From NCBI GenBank assembly GCA_947464885.1, contig CANHYZ010000055.1, positions 1 to 9,221 of the forward strand: DNA of 9,221 nucleotides, given 5' to 3'. The stretch is from Flavobacteriales bacterium. GTDB lineage: Bacteria; Bacteroidota; Bacteroidia; Flavobacteriales_D; Sanyastnellaceae. Below, piece after piece: positions 6,639 through 9,221 of this stretch (its first letter is position 1; each line of letters starts with the position of its first letter). Below the pieces are notes generated by a model. The model was not told where the DNA came from. It worked only from the letters and a program-made list of their open reading frames with translations, and searched no databases. A program made the translations under genes and the position numbers.

Positions 6639-9221
6639 ATGAAAAATCTATTTCTATTTATCGCCTTATTGACGCTGAGTGTATCACGTGTAATGGCGCA
6701 AATTCCTGACTACGTTAACGATATTGATAGCCAAGCGTTGGAGGGTTGGTGGCCCTTTGATGGGAATGCAACAAATCAAGAAAATCAGGTGGCGGCGTCA
6801 GAAATTATTGCTTCATCAGAATTCGATAGGCTTGGCGAGGAGGGTGCTGCTTACGACCTCTATGCTGCTGACCAAAATAATGGCCAACGTATTGTTTTAC
6901 CTTCTACCGCCGGTAACTTCAATGGTTCTGGTTTGGGCCTAACAGTAAACCTTTGGGTTCAATTAAATCTTGACCCTGACAGTAGCGGTGTTATTGCAGA
7001 AGTTGCTAGTGTTTCTGCAGAAGGAGTTCTTGAGAGCGGCTGGAGATTACAGCTTTTCGGGGGAGACAGTTTACGCGGAATTTATAAATTTAATGATACG
7101 AGCTATATTTCAGTTGAGGTGTCGACGGATCTGTACAGCTCTCAAGTTTTAACCGGTCATAGCGACTGGCACATGATTACTTTTTCAAAAGACGACACAC
7201 AAGCACATCTATATGTTGATGGTGTTTTGGTAGGCTCTAACACCTGGATTGGTACACCAGGATTATTATCGGTTGCGAATACATTATATCTAGGTAGCTC
7301 TGCTGCAGATGGTGGTGAATTCCAATACCTCGGTAAAATCGATGATATTGCAATCTGGGAGCGCCTTTTATCATCCAACGAGGTGAGTAGCTTGTTTAAT
7401 GAATCCCCTGCCGCCATCGCCGGCTGCACCAATTCGAACGCATGTAATTTCTTGAGTAATATGACAGTTGATGACGGTACATGCTCCTTACTCTGCCAAG
7501 GTTGTATGGATCCCTGTGCGTGCAATTATAATCAGAACGTGACGGTTCATTTGGCTGAGAGTTGCGAGTACGATTGTATTGTGGATACTGTCGTGTTAAA
7601 GGCTTTTCTGGATTTGAACATTAACGGATTACAGGACACGGACGAAGAAATTATTGCCAATCGGCCGATTCGTTATACCGGAGTGGATTCTGCTACGGTT
7701 TACACCAACAACCTTGGTGAATTCATTCTACCGGTGCGCGCCGGAAACTACGCGTTTGAGATTTACTCTTTTCCAACATGGATTGGTACAATTGCCAACG
7801 CGTCTACTCCACTTTTTCAAGATGCTTTATTCCCAAGTGCGGGAGCAGACACTTTAAAGTTTGGTCTGGCTCCTGCGCCCACCGTTGACACATCTGCCAC
7901 AGCTCAAATTGTTTCGGGGAACTGGGACAGCTACAGTTGTTCATCCGGTTATGGATCGGGATTATATGTTGTTAACACAGGAGGTACAATCCTATCGGGC
8001 CTCATGACGCTTACGTGTGACGGAGTATTCATTCCCGGCCCGGATTCATCGCTTACGATTGGTCCGGACAGCACTTCAGCAGGATATGCCGAATGGTACA
8101 TCGAGAACCTGATGCCGGGCGAATCCGGTCTGTACACCTTCCATGTGGATGGCAATGTATCTGAAGCCACTAGCTTGGACTTCAACCTGCATATTGAATT
8201 GAATAGCCCTTCAGTTCAGGGTATTTATATTGATGATTTTGCTGTAACCCCCGCTATTGATTGTAGTCCTCAACCTGCAGGAGAAATAACTGCAACTCCA
8301 ATCGGCATCCAACCGGGAAACTATATTCAAGCCGGAGAGACAATCACCTATCTTGTCCAATTCCGCAATATGGGACCCGGAGAAGTCGACAGTCTGCGTA
8401 TGTCCATCAACCTGAACTCAAATGAGTTTGAACTCGAAACATTGAATATTCTTTATGCTTCTGAAGCTCTTGTCGGCTGTTTACATGATGACGGCACGAT
8501 TGATCTTTACTTAAGTGAAGGTTATGCCATTCCTGACACCTTGAGCGACCCTATTGATGCGCTTGGATATGTAGTCTTCGAAGTTCAAGTTAAAACCGAT
8601 GTTGCACCGGGCTCAACGATAACAGTAGCACCCTATCTATCTATGGAAGAGACGTCAATCTATGTGGAGCCGTTCGTTCATCGCATTTTCGATTGCACGG
8701 ATTTCTTTGGACTAAATGATTTAATGAGCGATAATCCCTATAATGTGTTGATTGATCCTGTGGTAGGAACCACCATTGAGTTGAGTGTATGTGACGACGA
8801 AACCAATAGCCTCTATGCTCTAGACTATTCGTGGCAAATCGATAATGCCGAGATAGGTGATTCATGCGCTATAAGCATCGAAACAACAGACCCAAGTGTT
8901 CCAGACAATTTCATACTAACTTTTATTATTTCCAATGTTTCACTGGGGTGCGCTGACACCACCGCGACCGATGTCATAATCCCTGTTCAAGAATTTGCAG
9001 GAGAAAATAACATCCAAGCCTTCCCCAACCCCTTCAGCGATGATTGCACCATCATCTTTACTGAGCGGTTTTCGAATGTGTCGCTTTACAACACGTGGGG
9101 CGCATTAATTCAAACATGGATCAATGAACCAAGAAATATAATCATTGAAAAAGACCAGCTTGAAAGCGGCGTCTACTATCTGGTGGCGCGCAATGAACAT
9201 ACCTCCAGCACGAAAGTGCTC
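6639..9221 (+). CDS. T9SS-secreted LamG-domain surface protein, gene C (3' partial)
   Basis: ATG at 6639 opens a frame that runs 861 codons to the window edge without a stop. The signal peptide is MKNLFLFIALLTLSVSRVMA with cleavage VMA|Q after residue 20; the mature start QIPDYV parallels QIPGYV of gene B. Domains: a LamG domain (34-254; GWWPFDGNA, WHMITFSKD, DDIAIWERLL); a cysteine repeat pair (262-313); a calcium-loop-like motif DLNINGLQDTDE (325-336) in a prealbumin-like module; a beta-rich module (about 420-540); a DUF11/DUF7619-like module (542-686); one PKD-like module (687-791); and a T9SS sorting domain from residue 792 (AFPNPF, then LESGVYYLV, ending STKVL at the edge). About 70 residues of the sorting domain are present, so only a few codons should be missing. 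It lacks the second LamG domain of B and the second Ig-like module of A and B. Probable surface-exposed or secreted binding protein; the ligand is unknown. Confidence 0.9.
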   Translation, partial: MKNLFLFIALLTLSVSRVMAQIPDYVNDIDSQALEGWWPFDGNATNQENQVAASEIIASSEFDRLGEEGAAYDLYAADQNNGQRIVLPSTAGNFNGSGLGLTVNLWVQLNLDPDSSGVIAEVASVSAEGVLESGWRLQLFGGDSLRGIYKFNDTSYISVEVSTDLYSSQVLTGHSDWHMITFSKDDTQAHLYVDGVLVGSNTWIGTPGLLSVANTLYLGSSAADGGEFQYLGKIDDIAIWERLLSSNEVSSLFNESPAAIAGCTNSNACNFLSNMTVDDGTCSLLCQGCMDPCACNYNQNVTVHLAESCEYDCIVDTVVLKAFLDLNINGLQDTDEEIIANRPIRYTGVDSATVYTNNLGEFILPVRAGNYAFEIYSFPTWIGTIANASTPLFQDALFPSAGADTLKFGLAPAPTVDTSATAQIVSGNWDSYSCSSGYGSGLYVVNTGGTILSGLMTLTCDGVFIPGPDSSLTIGPDSTSAGYAEWYIENLMPGESGLYTFHVDGNVSEATSLDFNLHIELNSPSVQGIYIDDFAVTPAIDCSPQPAGEITATPIGIQPGNYIQAGETITYLVQFRNMGPGEVDSLRMSINLNSNEFELETLNILYASEALVGCLHDDGTIDLYLSEGYAIPDTLSDPIDALGYVVFEVQVKTDVAPGSTITVAPYLSMEETSIYVEPFVHRIFDCTDFFGLNDLMSDNPYNVLIDPVVGTTIELSVCDDETNSLYALDYSWQIDNAEIGDSCAISIETTDPSVPDNFILTFIISNVSLGCADTTATDVIIPVQEFAGENNIQAFPNPFSDDCTIIFTERFSNVSLYNTWGALIQTWINEPRNIIIEKDQLESGVYYLVARNEHTSSTKVL
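7422..7577 (+). repeat. Cysteine-rich repeat pair in gene C
   Basis: Repeat 1 is GCTNSNACNF, closing with VDDGTC. Repeat 2 is GCMDPCACNY, closing with the altered AESCEYDC. The layout, including the unusual Cys in DPCACNY and QN after it, matches gene A repeat by repeat and differs from gene B. Repeat 2 has lost the DDG motif, and repeat 1 lacks the Pro-x-Ala that usually follows CNY. Confidence 0.75.

Overview
The window looks like chromosomal DNA from a member of the Bacteroidota, probably a Flavobacteriales-type bacterium. The grounds are three large secreted proteins with signal peptides ending in A-Q, LamG-type lectin domains of the 'QIPxYV...GWxxFxGNA' kind, 'GCxDPSACNY...DDGSC' cysteine repeats and C-terminal type IX secretion (T9SS) sorting domains that start with PNP. 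The start codons have no Shine-Dalgarno sequence, and one upstream region carries a TAnnTTTG promoter element. Both features are normal for this phylum. The genus cannot be named from the sequence alone.

Layout, all on the + strand: (1) 2-2446, the 3' part of gene A, whose start lies outside the window; it ends in a complete T9SS sorting domain. (2) 2447-2676, an intergenic region with a clear rho-independent terminator (2480-2502), followed by two further inverted-repeat structures. (3) 2677-2844, a 55-residue lipoprotein gene. (4) 2873-6514, gene B, 1213 residues, the largest paralogue, with two LamG domains. (5) 6515-6638, an intergenic region with a 16-bp-stem hairpin just after the gene B stop and a TAnnTTTG element ahead of the next gene. 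(6) 6639-9221, gene C, open to the window edge; its sorting domain is nearly complete, so only a few codons should be missing.

Genes A, B and C are paralogues with a common order: signal peptide (seen in B and C), LamG domain(s), cysteine-rich repeats, a prealbumin-like module with a DxNxNGxxDxxE calcium-loop-like motif, a beta-sandwich module, a DUF11/DUF7619-like module, Ig/PKD-like modules, and the T9SS C-terminal domain. They are probably exported to the cell surface or medium and act as adhesins or glycan-binding proteins. No catalytic domain was recognised. Relatedness among the three is mosaic: the LamG domain of A resembles B, while its cysteine repeats and DUF module resemble C. This points to local duplication with recombination or domain exchange. 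I found no mobile element, CRISPR array, tRNA or rRNA.
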